64,000 bases of DNA. It comes from Limosilactobacillus panis. GTDB taxonomy: Bacteria > Bacillota > Bacilli > Lactobacillales > Lactobacillaceae. Of this stretch, positions 54,554-63,495 are shown piece by piece; position 1 is the first letter of the stretch; each line of letters opens with the position of its first letter. Under the pieces are notes generated by a model. That model saw nothing but the letters and a program-made list of their open reading frames with translations, had not been told where the DNA came from and did no database searches. Position numbers and translations under genes: made by a program. The stretch is from the NCBI RefSeq assembly GCF_019797825.1, contig NZ_CP081855.1:1674001-1738000 (forward strand), read 5' to 3'.

Positions 54554-54693
54554 TTTCTCTCCCCACTTTCCGTTGTTTTTATATTTACTATACCACTATT
54601 TGCTGCCCCCGGTGAGCGGTAATCGGTGAAATCTGTACCAGTTACCCAATAAAGGACGATTACAAGATAATTCAAGAAATTTAAAATTAGAGA

Positions 54694-54723
54694 TTGACAA
54701 AGCAAAATGAGAATGCTTTAATA
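54694..54723 (+). promoter_or_regulatory. Promoter of the NhaC leader
   Basis: TTGACA (54694-54699) and TTAATA (54718-54723) with an 18-base spacer, about 35 bases before the leader peptide start. Confidence 0.6.
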
Positions 54724-54758
54724 ATAGCAACAACAAATTACGAAAGGAAAGGGCAATA

Positions 54759-54821
54759 ATGATTCAACACTCACAAAACACTGCTAACAAGTATTATTAT
54801 GGCTATGCTTATGTAGTCTAA
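54759..54821 (+). CDS. Tyrosine-rich leader peptide
   Basis: Twenty codons: MIQHSQNTANKYYYGYAYVV. Five of the last nine residues are Tyr, all encoded TAT, as in amino-acid-sensing leader peptides. AAAGGAAAGGG precedes the ATG. A hairpin (GGTGCGGAC/GTTCGCACC, 54834-54862) and terminators (54876-54927 and 54948-54994) follow before the transporter gene. Role in tyrosine-controlled attenuation is inferred. Confidence 0.75.
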   Translation: MIQHSQNTANKYYYGYAYVV

Positions 54822-54875
54822 TGTCTGTACTCCGGTGCGGACAAGGACGTTCGCACCAGCAGAGCTGTATTTTGT

Positions 54876-54927
54876 GAGCCCCTTGCTAGGTGCATCAATC
54901 TAGTAAAGGTGAAGCTCTTTTTTCGAG
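54876..54927 (+). terminator. Imperfect terminator-like hairpin in the NhaC leader
   Basis: GAGCCCCTTGCTAG can pair with CTAGTAAAGGTGAAGCTC with bulges, followed by TTTTTT. May be the regulated terminator. Confidence 0.5.
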
Positions 54928-54947
54928 CAATTATTTTCGGTTAATAT

Positions 54948-54994
54948 CACCAACTGGATTGAGCTAACGCCCTGATTTCCAGTTGGTGTTTTTT
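54948..54994 (+). terminator. Strong terminator before the NhaC gene
   Basis: CACCAACTGGA pairs exactly with TCCAGTTGGTG, followed by TTTTTTG. It stands between promoter and gene, so readthrough must be regulated or a second promoter exists. Confidence 0.85.
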
Positions 54995-55026
54995 GTTTAC
55001 TAGCTATTTGCGGAGGAAGAAGAATT

Positions 55027-56427
55027 ATGAAGTCATTAAAGAAAAAGAATCATCTCGAACCCACCTTTGGTTTTGGTGAAAGTCTCACTGTCTTAATTGT
55101 TATCTTATGTATCCTTGGTTTCTTAATTATCTTTAAGCAACAGGAACCCCAGGCGCCCCTGTTCATTGCCTTTACCCTTCTTGCCGTTTACGGTCGGCTG
55201 CGGGGTTTTAAATGGAACACGGTTATGGACGGGATGCGCGATGGGCTCCGGGCCGGGGTTGACCCGCTGATCATTTTCCTGTCCATCGGGGTCCTCATTG
55301 CGACCTGGATTTTCTCGGGGACCATTCCCACGATCATGTACTTCGGCTTTGAGATTATCTCAGTTAAATTTTTCCTGCCAACGGTTTTCATCGTTTGTAC
55401 CCTGGTCGGCGTTGCCTGTGGTAGTTCCTTCACTACCGTTTCCACAATGGGGATCGCCTTCATTGGGATTGGGGCAACCTTAAAAATCAACCCTGGTTTG
55501 ACTTCTGGGGTCATCGTCTCCGGAGCCTTCTGTGGATCCAATATTTCACCACTATCCGGAACCACTAACCTCGCAGCCAGCGTTGGTAAAATCAGCATCT
55601 ACGAACACATCAAAGCTTTAATGATCACTGATATCCCTGCCTGGGCAATCTGCGTTGTCCTCTACACCGTTTTAGGGTTGAACTCTAAAAATGTTAGTCT
55701 GTCAGCCGTCCACAAGATGATGGATGGCCTGGCCAACGGCTTCTGGATTTCCGGTTGGGCGCTGTTACCAGTACTACTTTTGATTGTTTTGGCAATTTTG
55801 CAAGTTCCCGCAATTCCTTCATTAGGACTTGGTTCCCTCTTCGCCGCAGCATTGGGTTGGTTCCACGCCCCAACGACTAGTATCACTACAATTACTAAGA
55901 CCATTATGATGGGTTACGTTTCCCACACCGGTGACAAGACCATTGATACCTTGCTTTCCAAAGGTGGCATCGCAAGTATGCTGACTTCTCTGGCATTGAT
56001 TATCTTTGCCCTGGCCCTTGGTGGTTTGCTCATCAAATTTAACATCATCAACGCTATCATTAACCACCTGTCCGGAATCGTGAAGACTCCTGGTCGGGTA
56101 ACGTTAGCGACCGCCATCACTTGTATCGGGGTCAACCTGACTGTTGGTGAACACTACCTTGCAATCATCCTCCCTGGTCAGTCATTCTTACACGCCTTTG
56201 ATAATTTAGGTTTGAAGCGAAAGTTCTTGACGCGGATTCTTAACGATGCCGGGGCCGCGGTCAACGCCATTGTGCCATGGAGTGTTTCCGGCGTGTTCAT
56301 TGTTGGTACCCTCCAAATCAACCCCCTGCAGTTTATCCCATGGGCCTTCTTCCCATTCCTGGTTACAATTCTTTCAATCATTACGGGGATGTTCATTAAG
56401 GCCCCTAAGCAAGCAGCGGCAGCTTAA
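55027..56427 (+). CDS. NhaC-family transporter, probable tyrosine-linked carrier
   Basis: 466 residues, 10-12 membrane helices. NhaC signature regions: VGVACGSSFTTVSTMGIAFIG (about 122-142), SGAFCGSNISPLSGTTNLAA (about 160-179) and GVNLTVGEHYLAIILPGQSF (about 362-381). The family includes Na+/H+ antiporters and malate/lactate exchangers; relatives in Bacillus stand behind tyrosine T-boxes and are predicted to move tyrosine. The Tyr-rich leader upstream supports a tyrosine role here, rather than sodium export. GGAGGAAGAA precedes the ATG. Confidence 0.85.
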   Translation: MKSLKKKNHLEPTFGFGESLTVLIVILCILGFLIIFKQQEPQAPLFIAFTLLAVYGRLRGFKWNTVMDGMRDGLRAGVDPLIIFLSIGVLIATWIFSGTIPTIMYFGFEIISVKFFLPTVFIVCTLVGVACGSSFTTVSTMGIAFIGIGATLKINPGLTSGVIVSGAFCGSNISPLSGTTNLAASVGKISIYEHIKALMITDIPAWAICVVLYTVLGLNSKNVSLSAVHKMMDGLANGFWISGWALLPVLLLIVLAILQVPAIPSLGLGSLFAAALGWFHAPTTSITTITKTIMMGYVSHTGDKTIDTLLSKGGIASMLTSLALIIFALALGGLLIKFNIINAIINHLSGIVKTPGRVTLATAITCIGVNLTVGEHYLAIILPGQSFLHAFDNLGLKRKFLTRILNDAGAAVNAIVPWSVSGVFIVGTLQINPLQFIPWAFFPFLVTILSIITGMFIKAPKQAAAA

Positions 56428-56454
56428 TTTTCTCATCGAATTCCAATCTTTCTC

Positions 56455-56482
56455 TTGACAATGCTTTCAAAAAGAATATAAA
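56455..56482 (+). promoter_or_regulatory. Promoter of proBA
   Basis: TTGACA (56455-56460), 16-base spacer, TATAAA (56477-56482). Confidence 0.7.
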
Positions 56483-56489
56483 CTAAGGG

Positions 56490-56672
56490 CATAGTCATAG
56501 TAGGAAGGTTCCAGAGAGTGGTCGTCACTGGCTGTAAGCGACCGCACCGTTAAGCCGAATCCAAGCTATAAGTTAAACACGTTAATAATAATAAAAAAAG
56601 AGTAAAGCACGTCTTTAAACGAGAATGGTAACGCCGTCACTGGTGTCTCGATTAAGGCGTGCTTTTGTTTTA
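56490..56672 (+). promoter_or_regulatory. T-box riboswitch of proBA
   Basis: Stem I apex GTGGTCG/CGACCGCAC (56519-56548), a specifier region CCGAATCCAAGC (56555-56566) that contains CCA, a Pro codon, and a T-box-like GAGAATGGTAACGCCG (56621-56636, compare GGGTGGTACCGCG). The terminator is formed by AAAGCACGTCTTTAAACGAG (56605-56624) and TCTCGATTAAGGCGTGCTTT (56646-56665). Uncharged tRNA-Pro would favour readthrough. The specifier frame is not certain (TCC overlaps). Confidence 0.65.
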
Positions 56673-56685
56673 GAAAGGATGACCA

Positions 56686-57477
56686 ATGATGCTGGAAAAC
56701 GTGAAACGAGTTGTTGTCAAGATTGGGACGAGTAGTTTGATCCTTCCCAACGGCCGGACAAACCTGAAGACAATTGACTCCTTAGCCTTTGTACTCGCTA
56801 CTCTTAATAACCAGGGCTATGAAGTCACCCTGGTTTCATCCGGTGCAATGGGGGTGGGCCTAGCTAGTGAAGGCCTTACCCAGCGTCCCCACGAAATTGC
56901 TGACCAACAGGCGCTGGCGTCAGTTGGTCAGACCGAATTAATGCGGATTTATTCCCAACGCTTCCTTAATTACCAGACCAAGGTCGCCCAATTGCTGTTA
57001 ACCAGAGATGTTTTACACTTTCCGGTCAGTCGCCAGCACGTATTGAATACTCTCGGTGTACTTCTAAAGGATCACGTTATTCCAATCATCAATGAAAACG
57101 ACTCCGTGGCCGTTGACGAACTTGACCACCACACGACCTTCAGTGATAACGATGAGCTTTCCGCCCTTGTCTCTACCCGAATGGGCGCTGACCTCCTGAT
57201 CGTGCTCTCCGATATCGATGCCTTCTACGATAAGGACCCGCATAAGTATCCTGATGCCCAACCAATCCGGCATATTAAAGAGGTCACGCCCGAATTAGAA
57301 AAAGCTGCTAGTGGTTCCAGCACCCGTTTTGGGACCGGTGGAATGGTCACTAAGCTCCATGCGGCTACTACCATGATGAAGGCTAACAAGAAGATGGTCC
57401 TATGCAACGGAAAGGACCCCCGCGTAATTTTTAAAGTATTAAATGGTGACCCGGTGGGAACCCGGTTCAGTAAGTAA
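56686..57477 (+). CDS. proB: Glutamate 5-kinase
   Basis: 263 residues, the short form without the C-terminal PUA domain, usual in lactobacilli. First step of proline synthesis from glutamate. Amino acid kinase motifs: RVVVKIGTSSLI (about 7-18), LVSSGAMGVGL (about 51-61), NENDSVAVDEL (about 136), FSDNDELSALVSTRMGADLLIVLSDID (about 148-174) and GTGGMVTKLHAA (about 218). ATG 56686 and 56689 are both possible after AAAGGATG. First gene of proBA, 12 bases before proA. Confidence 0.94.
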   Translation: MMLENVKRVVVKIGTSSLILPNGRTNLKTIDSLAFVLATLNNQGYEVTLVSSGAMGVGLASEGLTQRPHEIADQQALASVGQTELMRIYSQRFLNYQTKVAQLLLTRDVLHFPVSRQHVLNTLGVLLKDHVIPIINENDSVAVDELDHHTTFSDNDELSALVSTRMGADLLIVLSDIDAFYDKDPHKYPDAQPIRHIKEVTPELEKAASGSSTRFGTGGMVTKLHAATTMMKANKKMVLCNGKDPRVIFKVLNGDPVGTRFSK

Positions 57478-57489
57478 GGAGGAATTAAA

Positions 57490-58734
57490 ATGGATGCAAA
57501 GTTAATTACAATTGGTCAACAGGCAAAAGCAGCGGCAAATCAAGTAGCCCTGCTGGATACAACCACGAAAAATAAGGCGCTGCTGGCAATGGCAACAGCC
57601 CTAGAAGAAAAGCAGAAACAGATTATTGCTGCTAATAAGGAGGACCTTACTGCAGCGGTCGATATGCCGAAGAAATTTACTGATCGGTTGATGATCAATG
57701 CCCAGCGAATTACCGACATGGCAAACGGCCTCCGTAACGTTGCCCGACTGGCCGACCCAACTGCCAAGATTGATAAGGGCTGGATCACTGCTGATGGACT
57801 GCAAATATTACAACGGCGGGTTCCCCTCGGTGTCATTGGGATCATCTTCGAGGCCCGGCCAAACGTCACGGTCGACGCAACTGGGCTAACATTTAAGAGC
57901 GGCAACGCGGTCATCTTACGGGGTGGCAAGGAAGCCATTCGAACAAACACCGCCCTCGTGAACGTCTTAAGGGAGGCCCTAAAGGCAAAACACCTTCCAG
58001 AAAATGCCGTTCAACTTGTTGAAGACACGAGCCACGAACAGGCCCAGGAAATGATGAATATGACCGATTACATTGATGTCTTGATTCCTCGGGGAGGCCG
58101 GGAACTAATTCAGCGGGTCGTAAAGACCGCGACCGTGCCGGTAATTGAAACCGGAGCGGGGAATTGCCACGTTTATGTCGACAAGGATGCCAGCTTAGAA
58201 ATGGCCACCAACATTACCGTCAACGCCAAGGTCCAGCGGCCATCCGTCTGCAATGCTGCTGAAAAAATACTGGTTCACCGTGACGTTGCCGCTAAATACT
58301 TGCCAACGCTTGCTAAGGCGTTGACTGACCACGGCGTCCAACTCCGGGGGGATGAAGTGGCCCAGGAAATTGTTCCCGGAATGCAAGCCGCCACTGAAAA
58401 GGATTGGGACACTGAATACAATGACTTGATCATGGCGGTTAAGGTTGTGGACTCACTTGACGATGCCGTCAGCCATATCAATAAGCACAGTACCCACCAC
58501 TCCGAAGTTATCATTACCGATAGTCTTTCACGCGGTCAGGACTTCCAGCGGCGAATCAATTCGGCCTGTGTATACGTAAACGCCTCGACCCGCTTCACCG
58601 ACGGGGGGATGTTTGGCTTTGGTGCTGAAATTGGTATCAGTACCCAAAAGTTGCACGCCCGGGGACCAATGGGGTTAGACCAGTTAACCACTATCAAATA
58701 CGAAATCACCGGTAATGGCCAGGTTCGCCACTAA
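57490..58734 (+). CDS. proA: Glutamate-5-semialdehyde dehydrogenase (gamma-glutamyl phosphate reductase)
   Basis: 414 residues. Reduces glutamyl 5-phosphate with NADPH. ALDH-superfamily motifs: RVPLGVIGIIFEARPNVTVD (about 110-129), GNAVILRGGKEA, ETGAGNCHVYVD and the catalytic Cys in VQRPSVCNAAEKIL (about 256). C-terminal FGFGAEIGISTQKLHARGPMG is typical. AAGGAGG before the start. No proC follows; it must lie elsewhere. Confidence 0.95.
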   Translation: MDAKLITIGQQAKAAANQVALLDTTTKNKALLAMATALEEKQKQIIAANKEDLTAAVDMPKKFTDRLMINAQRITDMANGLRNVARLADPTAKIDKGWITADGLQILQRRVPLGVIGIIFEARPNVTVDATGLTFKSGNAVILRGGKEAIRTNTALVNVLREALKAKHLPENAVQLVEDTSHEQAQEMMNMTDYIDVLIPRGGRELIQRVVKTATVPVIETGAGNCHVYVDKDASLEMATNITVNAKVQRPSVCNAAEKILVHRDVAAKYLPTLAKALTDHGVQLRGDEVAQEIVPGMQAATEKDWDTEYNDLIMAVKVVDSLDDAVSHINKHSTHHSEVIITDSLSRGQDFQRRINSACVYVNASTRFTDGGMFGFGAEIGISTQKLHARGPMGLDQLTTIKYEITGNGQVRH

Positions 58735-58754
58735 ATTTATCAAAGACACGAAAG

Positions 58755-58798
58755 AATCCCCGCAGTTGAGCGTTCGCCCAAACTGCGGGGATTTTTTC
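58755..58798. terminator. proBA terminator
   Basis: AATCCCCGCAGTT pairs exactly with AACTGCGGGGATT, then TTTTT. Confidence 0.88.
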
Positions 58799-58808
58799 TA
58801 CCCAATTT

Positions 58809-60296
58809 TCAAAGTACCCGTTTTTCTGCCAAGCTGTAAAATACCCACGCTAATAAGCCAAAGAAGACGGGCCCAAAGGCGGTCCAGAAGGCCGTGGAAT
58901 AGTCATGCTCCAGCATTGGTTCAATGCAGGTAAAGAGGATCCCGACTGCCACAACTAACCAGACAATGACACTGACAATCCAGGTGGTCGTCATGCTCTT
59001 GTAGAAGATAAACGGCCGGTCAAGGTCCTTCTTCATCTTAAAGAAGGGGAAGGCCCCAATCAGGAACAGATACGGTGCCGACGAGGAAACATTCATCATA
59101 TCGGTCAGGACGGTATAAAATTTACCAGCCGTATCACCACCAAAAGAAATAAAGAGGATGATGGCGCTGACTAAGATGGCTTGAAACCACATTGCGTTAG
59201 CCGGCATCTGGACATTGTTGAGTTTTGTCAACCTCCTTGGCAAGAGCCGGGGGTCACACCCTTCAATGAAGGACTTAATTGGGGAATAAGTCATTACGAA
59301 GGCCGCTCCCAGTCCGCCGAAGACATCGGTAAAGGCAGTAAACTGAGCAAAGATTTTCCCAAGCAGCAGTGCGCCAGCATGGCTGAGCCCCAGCTTAGCG
59401 CCAAAGACGGCCCCCATATTTTCAATCAAAACATATTCAACGTTGGCCAGGTTAACACTCGACTTACCGAGCAAATGGTGCCAGTTAGCGGTAACTCCGC
59501 AAACGAAGACGGTAATGATGTAAATGACAGTCATCATAATTGTCGCAATAATAACGGCCCGGGGAAAAGTCTTTTCCGGCTTTTTAACGGAGTCAATTAA
59601 ACCAGCCGTCGTCTCCATTCCACCATAAGCAAATAAGGCATAGACGATGAAGGAAATAACCGCGATTGGCGATACAAAACTACTGTTGGGTGACTTAACC
59701 ATTGCCGTGGTTGTCAAGGGCTCGGCCAATTGGCCGCCCTGCATTACCCAGATAATTAAACTAAGGACCACGAAAAGAACGGCAATCCCGATGGTAAAGA
59801 CCCCACAAATTGAGGCAATTCGTGAAATAACGTTAATTCCGCGCGAAGCAATTAGGGTAACAACAAATAGGAAGATGATTTCCAGAATCCCGAGAGTTTC
59901 GTTTGCGCCTAACCCAAACAAGTGCCAAGTTTGGGTTTTATCGGTCCCCGAAATCATTGTTGAAACGGAAACCAGGAAAAACTGGGTCGAGGAAACCAGC
60001 CAAACCACCCAGGCAGCTAACCAGATAAAGGAACCAATGAAGGCTGGCTTTTCACCGATTGACCCCCGAAGCCAGGAATAGATTCCCCCGTGGGCATCCT
60101 TGAAGGAAGCACCGTACTCCGCAAACATGAATGAAGATGGCGCAAAGAAAAGGATCGCCGTTAAGACATACCAAATAATACTGGCATAACCCATTTGAAA
60201 ATAGGCGTTCTGCGCATTACTAAAGCCGTAAATTGATGAGAAGATCATCAAGACTAAACTCATCAGGCTAATTTTTCCAACAGTATTTTTATTCAA
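58809..60296 (-). CDS. APC-family permease, YjeM-like
   Basis: 495 residues, 12-13 helices. KISLMSLVLMIFSSIYGFSN at the N-terminus, then FAEYGASFKDAHGGIYSWLR and FAYGGMETTAGLIDSVKKPE are typical of the glutamate/GABA antiporter and YjeM branches. Substrate unknown. The start is probably TTG 60296, following GAAGGG; the ATG at 60377 would add a stretch with no ribosome site. Confidence 0.82.
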   Translation of the reverse strand: MNKNTVGKISLMSLVLMIFSSIYGFSNAQNAYFQMGYASIIWYVLTAILFFAPSSFMFAEYGASFKDAHGGIYSWLRGSIGEKPAFIGSFIWLAAWVVWLVSSTQFFLVSVSTMISGTDKTQTWHLFGLGANETLGILEIIFLFVVTLIASRGINVISRIASICGVFTIGIAVLFVVLSLIIWVMQGGQLAEPLTTTAMVKSPNSSFVSPIAVISFIVYALFAYGGMETTAGLIDSVKKPEKTFPRAVIIATIMMTVIYIITVFVCGVTANWHHLLGKSSVNLANVEYVLIENMGAVFGAKLGLSHAGALLLGKIFAQFTAFTDVFGGLGAAFVMTYSPIKSFIEGCDPRLLPRRLTKLNNVQMPANAMWFQAILVSAIILFISFGGDTAGKFYTVLTDMMNVSSSAPYLFLIGAFPFFKMKKDLDRPFIFYKSMTTTWIVSVIVWLVVAVGILFTCIEPMLEHDYSTAFWTAFGPVFFGLLAWVFYSLAEKRVL

Positions 60297-60457
60297 AATT
60301 ACCCTTCTTTTTGTATAAATATCAGGCAGCTTCAGTATATAGCTAATTAGTGAAATTGTTAATAATTTATTCAACAAAATACATTCATTTTATGGCGGAT
60401 AAGCTGGGGGCGGAATTAACTATTTTGTAATAAGGGAAGCCGGCATTTTTTAATAAA

Positions 60458-61513
60458 GGGTAGATTGTAAAATTTAAGTTGAACATTTAAGTGGACAGAA
60501 AAACCCATCAAGGTCTTTAATGGTGTTACCGTACAATCCATTAGAAAGAAGGACCTTGATGAGCACCACTATTTTATCATTCCAGAACCGTGTTGTCATT
60601 GAAACGCTTCATAATGAAGGACGTTCCTTGCGATACATCGCTAACTACTTAGGCTTTAGTAAAACCACAGTCTTTAACGAACTTCACCGGCTAAATAGTG
60701 AGTACCAGGCTGAGCTAGCGCAAACTGACTTTGAACGCAAGGTTAGTCAACGGGGGCGGAAGTCTTCGCTCACTAAAAACCTTAAACACTTGATCGAAGA
60801 AAAGATTCAAGTCCAGAAGTGGTCCCCTGAACAAGTTGCCCATGTAGTTGGAATTGCCTACAAGACGGTCTATAACTGGATTGATCAAGGATGGCTTGAT
60901 ATACAGTTGCCCGATTTGCCTGATCATGGGATTCGTCGTCATCGTGCTAAAGAAAAGCGTGGTACGTTCAGTCACGGCCGCTCCATTGAGGAGCGGCCTC
61001 ATAAAGTCGAAACTCGCCAGGAATTCGGCCACTTTGAAGCTGATACCGTACTTTCTGGCAAACGTAAAGGTCAAGCTGTGGCTACTTTTGTGGAGCGTAA
61101 GAGTCGCCTGACAATTGTTAAACGGCTCCATGGTCGCGACAGTCGGTCCATGACTCAAGCCGTACTTGAACTAGCTAGTCAACTTCAAGACAAGCTCAAG
61201 ACGCTTACCATAGATCATGGTAAAGAGTTCGCTAACTACCAGGCAATTGAGCAGCGAACTGGTACTCAGGTTTACTTTGCCCATGCCTATTCACCGCACG
61301 AACGCGGTAGTAATGAGAACTGTAACCGAGTTTTGCGACGGTTTATTCCCAAGGGACAAGCCATTGAAGAACTAAGTGATTACCAACTGGTTCAAATCAA
61401 TCGGTATCTGAATTCCCGGCCACTTAAATGTCTTAATTGGCATACACCAATCGAGATCTTCCTGCTTAATCTACGTCACTAAATTCGTTCAAGTTATTTC
61501 TTGCAATCTGCCT
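60458..61513 (+). mobile_element. IS30-family insertion sequence
   Basis: About 1.06 kb, the normal IS30 length. Imperfect terminal inverted repeats: GGGTAGATTGTAAAATTTAA at the left (from 60458) and, complemented, GGCAGATTGCAAGAAATAAC at the right (ending about 61513), both continuing into TTGAAC. One complete transposase gene. Confidence 0.8.
60559..61482 (+). CDS. IS30-family transposase
   Basis: 307 residues from ATG 60559, behind AGAAGGACC. N-terminal helix-turn-helix (LRYIANYLGFSKTTVFNELH), second HTH (WSPEQVAHVVGIAYKTVYNWI), and DDE core: Asp in FGHFEADTVLSGKRKG, Asp in LTIDHGKEFANY, Glu in SPHERGSNENCNRVLRRFIP. Intact. Confidence 0.93.
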   Translation: MSTTILSFQNRVVIETLHNEGRSLRYIANYLGFSKTTVFNELHRLNSEYQAELAQTDFERKVSQRGRKSSLTKNLKHLIEEKIQVQKWSPEQVAHVVGIAYKTVYNWIDQGWLDIQLPDLPDHGIRRHRAKEKRGTFSHGRSIEERPHKVETRQEFGHFEADTVLSGKRKGQAVATFVERKSRLTIVKRLHGRDSRSMTQAVLELASQLQDKLKTLTIDHGKEFANYQAIEQRTGTQVYFAHAYSPHERGSNENCNRVLRRFIPKGQAIEELSDYQLVQINRYLNSRPLKCLNWHTPIEIFLLNLRH

Positions 61514-61612
61514 TTATATTCTGAATGGCAAATCGCCGGCCGCCGAGTTCACCTTGAAGAAAATCCTGCTTCCTATAAAGGATTGCTTTTTCATCTAGGA
61601 TTTACTGACTAA
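61514..61612 (+). pseudogene. Possible C-terminal gene fragment behind the IS30 element
   Basis: The frame LYSEWQIAGRRVHLEENPAS then YKGLLFHLGFTD and stop begins at the right end of the IS element and looks protein-like, but has no start. It may be the tail of a gene cut by the insertion; no matching N-terminal part is seen left of the element. Family not recognised. Confidence 0.4.
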
Positions 61613-61704
61613 GCGGATCTGCTTTGGCAAATATGAAGATTATTTTCCTACTAGCCAGCTTCAATTCAAATATTTTTAACTCTTATTTTTTGGGCCACAG
61701 CAAG

Positions 61705-63243
61705 CTACATCTCCATTCCCATCTTCTTATAGGAATCCATCCCACCGAGCCAAAGCTGGTCCATCGGTACGTGCCGCTCCTCGGCAAAGGCCTTCATCAG
61801 CGTCATGTGGTTCATCAAATGGTATTTCTTGTTCGGGTCGGCTGGATCAACAACTTGCAATTGGGCCATCATCCCGCCATCTTCGTGTTCAATGATATGG
61901 CAATGGTACATGAAGACCCCGGCCACGTTGAACCAGACTTTGATTCGAACATGCTCACCTGGGTTAACCGCAACGGTATCCTTCAACCCGCGCTCATTCG
62001 GGTAGGGAGCATGCCCATCACGAGAAATCACTTCAAAGGCCGTCCCGTGCATGTGGTAGGGGTGAATCATGCCGGGAGCTGGATTGGTGTTCTCAATGTC
62101 CCAAATCTGGACCTTATGCAGTGGCATCTTGTAGTCAATCCGGTCCATCTTGAACTTCTTACCGTTTATCGCTACGGATTCATCCATCCCATCTAGGGTA
62201 ACGTGGTGAACAGGCAGATCGGGATCAACTGCTGGGTCCGGCGTTTCAAAGAGCTGTTGCGGAAGCGTGGTGTGGTCCGGCTTAAATTCATGAATCCGGA
62301 AGTGGACCAGCGGGACATCGTCAGAGTACAGGGTGACCACATCGCCCGGCTTATACTTACCAAAGTCAACGATGATTTCCTGTCGTTCAGCACAGGTGAT
62401 CAGCAGCTTGGTCATTTTGACTGGGTGCGGCAGAAGACTTAGGTCACCGGCAATCTGAGCGAATTCCAAATCATCGCTGAAGTGCAGCCGAAATTCTCGC
62501 CGGTTGGCCCCATCGAGGAAACGAAGCCGGACCTTTTGGGTAGTGACGTCAAAGTACGGATTAATTGTCCCGTTAATCATCGGCGTTGGTCCCGCGACGC
62601 CATCTGGATCGTAGTCGGCCCGGTAATCCCACTGGTTGTCCTTATGAAAGCGACGGTCTTGCAGGATAATTGGAATGTCGTCAACCCCGTAGTTCCGTGG
62701 CAATGGCAAACTGGCCTCATGGTCGTCCTGGACGATGGCACCGCCAGCCAGACCATGCCAAACCTGTTCTGCCGTTGATGGACACGGGTGGGCGTGAAGC
62801 CAAACAAAGGCGGCTGGCTGGTTAATTTTGAAGGTGACGTCCCGACTCTTACCAGGATAGACGGGGGCATGGCAGCCACCATCCTCGATGGGTCCCGGAA
62901 TAGCAAGGCCGTGCCAGTGGAAGGTTGTGACCTCGGGCAAGTGGTTGACCAGGTGGACGTGAATCGTCTTGCCCCGTTTAAAGACCACCGTCTTGCCCAA
63001 CAGGGGACCATTGTAGCCCCAGGTCTGCGTTTTCTTCCCGGGAAGGAGCTGTACCTCACCCGTCTGGGCCACGATGGTGTAATACATATCCGTGGCCGTT
63101 TCCTTATCCGGTTTCAAGAGTCCAGGAATATTTAAAGGCTGCTGGGGCGTCTGCGGTTCTTTCAGCGGAACGTACCCTGCGTCGTGATAATCGTAAGCTG
63201 CTTCATCATAGAAGTAGTTATTGATAACTTTTTCTTCTTCCAT
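61705..63243 (-). CDS. Multicopper oxidase
   Basis: 512 residues, three cupredoxin domains. Copper motifs in order: HWHG (about 115), HAHPCPSTAEQVWHG (about 164), HPYHMHG (about 400) and YHCHIIEHEDGGMM (about 448), which supply the type 1, 2 and 3 copper ligands. No signal peptide is visible, so it appears cytoplasmic, as in other lactobacilli. C-terminal Met-rich tail (HLMNHMTLMKAF, MDQLWLGGMDSYKKMGMEM) may bind copper. Lactobacillus relatives oxidise phenols, Cu(I) or biogenic amines; which applies here is unknown. Strong GGAGGAATC before the start. It lies between an IS30 copy and an IS30-end-like relic. Confidence 0.9.
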   Translation of the reverse strand: MEEEKVINNYFYDEAAYDYHDAGYVPLKEPQTPQQPLNIPGLLKPDKETATDMYYTIVAQTGEVQLLPGKKTQTWGYNGPLLGKTVVFKRGKTIHVHLVNHLPEVTTFHWHGLAIPGPIEDGGCHAPVYPGKSRDVTFKINQPAAFVWLHAHPCPSTAEQVWHGLAGGAIVQDDHEASLPLPRNYGVDDIPIILQDRRFHKDNQWDYRADYDPDGVAGPTPMINGTINPYFDVTTQKVRLRFLDGANRREFRLHFSDDLEFAQIAGDLSLLPHPVKMTKLLITCAERQEIIVDFGKYKPGDVVTLYSDDVPLVHFRIHEFKPDHTTLPQQLFETPDPAVDPDLPVHHVTLDGMDESVAINGKKFKMDRIDYKMPLHKVQIWDIENTNPAPGMIHPYHMHGTAFEVISRDGHAPYPNERGLKDTVAVNPGEHVRIKVWFNVAGVFMYHCHIIEHEDGGMMAQLQVVDPADPNKKYHLMNHMTLMKAFAEERHVPMDQLWLGGMDSYKKMGMEM

Positions 63244-63268
63244 TACGATTCCTCCTTCAAATGAATAA

Positions 63269-63302
63269 AGGCGGTACCGGAGAGGTCCCCTGTACCGCCT
63301 TC
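63269..63302 (-). promoter_or_regulatory. Hairpin in the multicopper oxidase leader
   Basis: AAGGCGGTAC and GTACCGCCTT form a perfect ten-base stem 25 bases before the start codon on the transcript, without a long T run. Could stabilise or regulate the mRNA. Confidence 0.5.
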
Positions 63303-63311
63303 GTCACGTTT

Positions 63312-63341
63312 ATTGTAATGAGTCACGAGCCGTCAGGTCAA
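63312..63341 (-). promoter_or_regulatory. Promoter of the multicopper oxidase gene
   Basis: Minus strand TTGACC (63341-63336), 18-base spacer, TACAAT (63317-63312), starting just before the leader hairpin. Confidence 0.55.
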
Positions 63342-63495
63342 CTACCGATGTGTGGTTTCTTGTTTAAAGTGTATGAAGGCACCACACGGTCCGGATCTGA
63401 GTTGTTCCTTCCTACCCGCCATATTAGATAGCTGCGGAAACATTAGGTAAACTGGTCAATAAAGCAGAGGTAAAATATTATCAATAAAGGTTTTA

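Noticed and set aside
54821..54994. Tyrosine T-box instead of peptide attenuator
   Set aside because: I find no T-box core like GGGTGGTACCGCG and no stem I with AG bulge here, while a translated leader with clustered Tyr codons is present.
61523..61612. Independent small gene behind IS30
   Set aside because: No start codon with ribosome site in this frame; treated as a possible fragment only.
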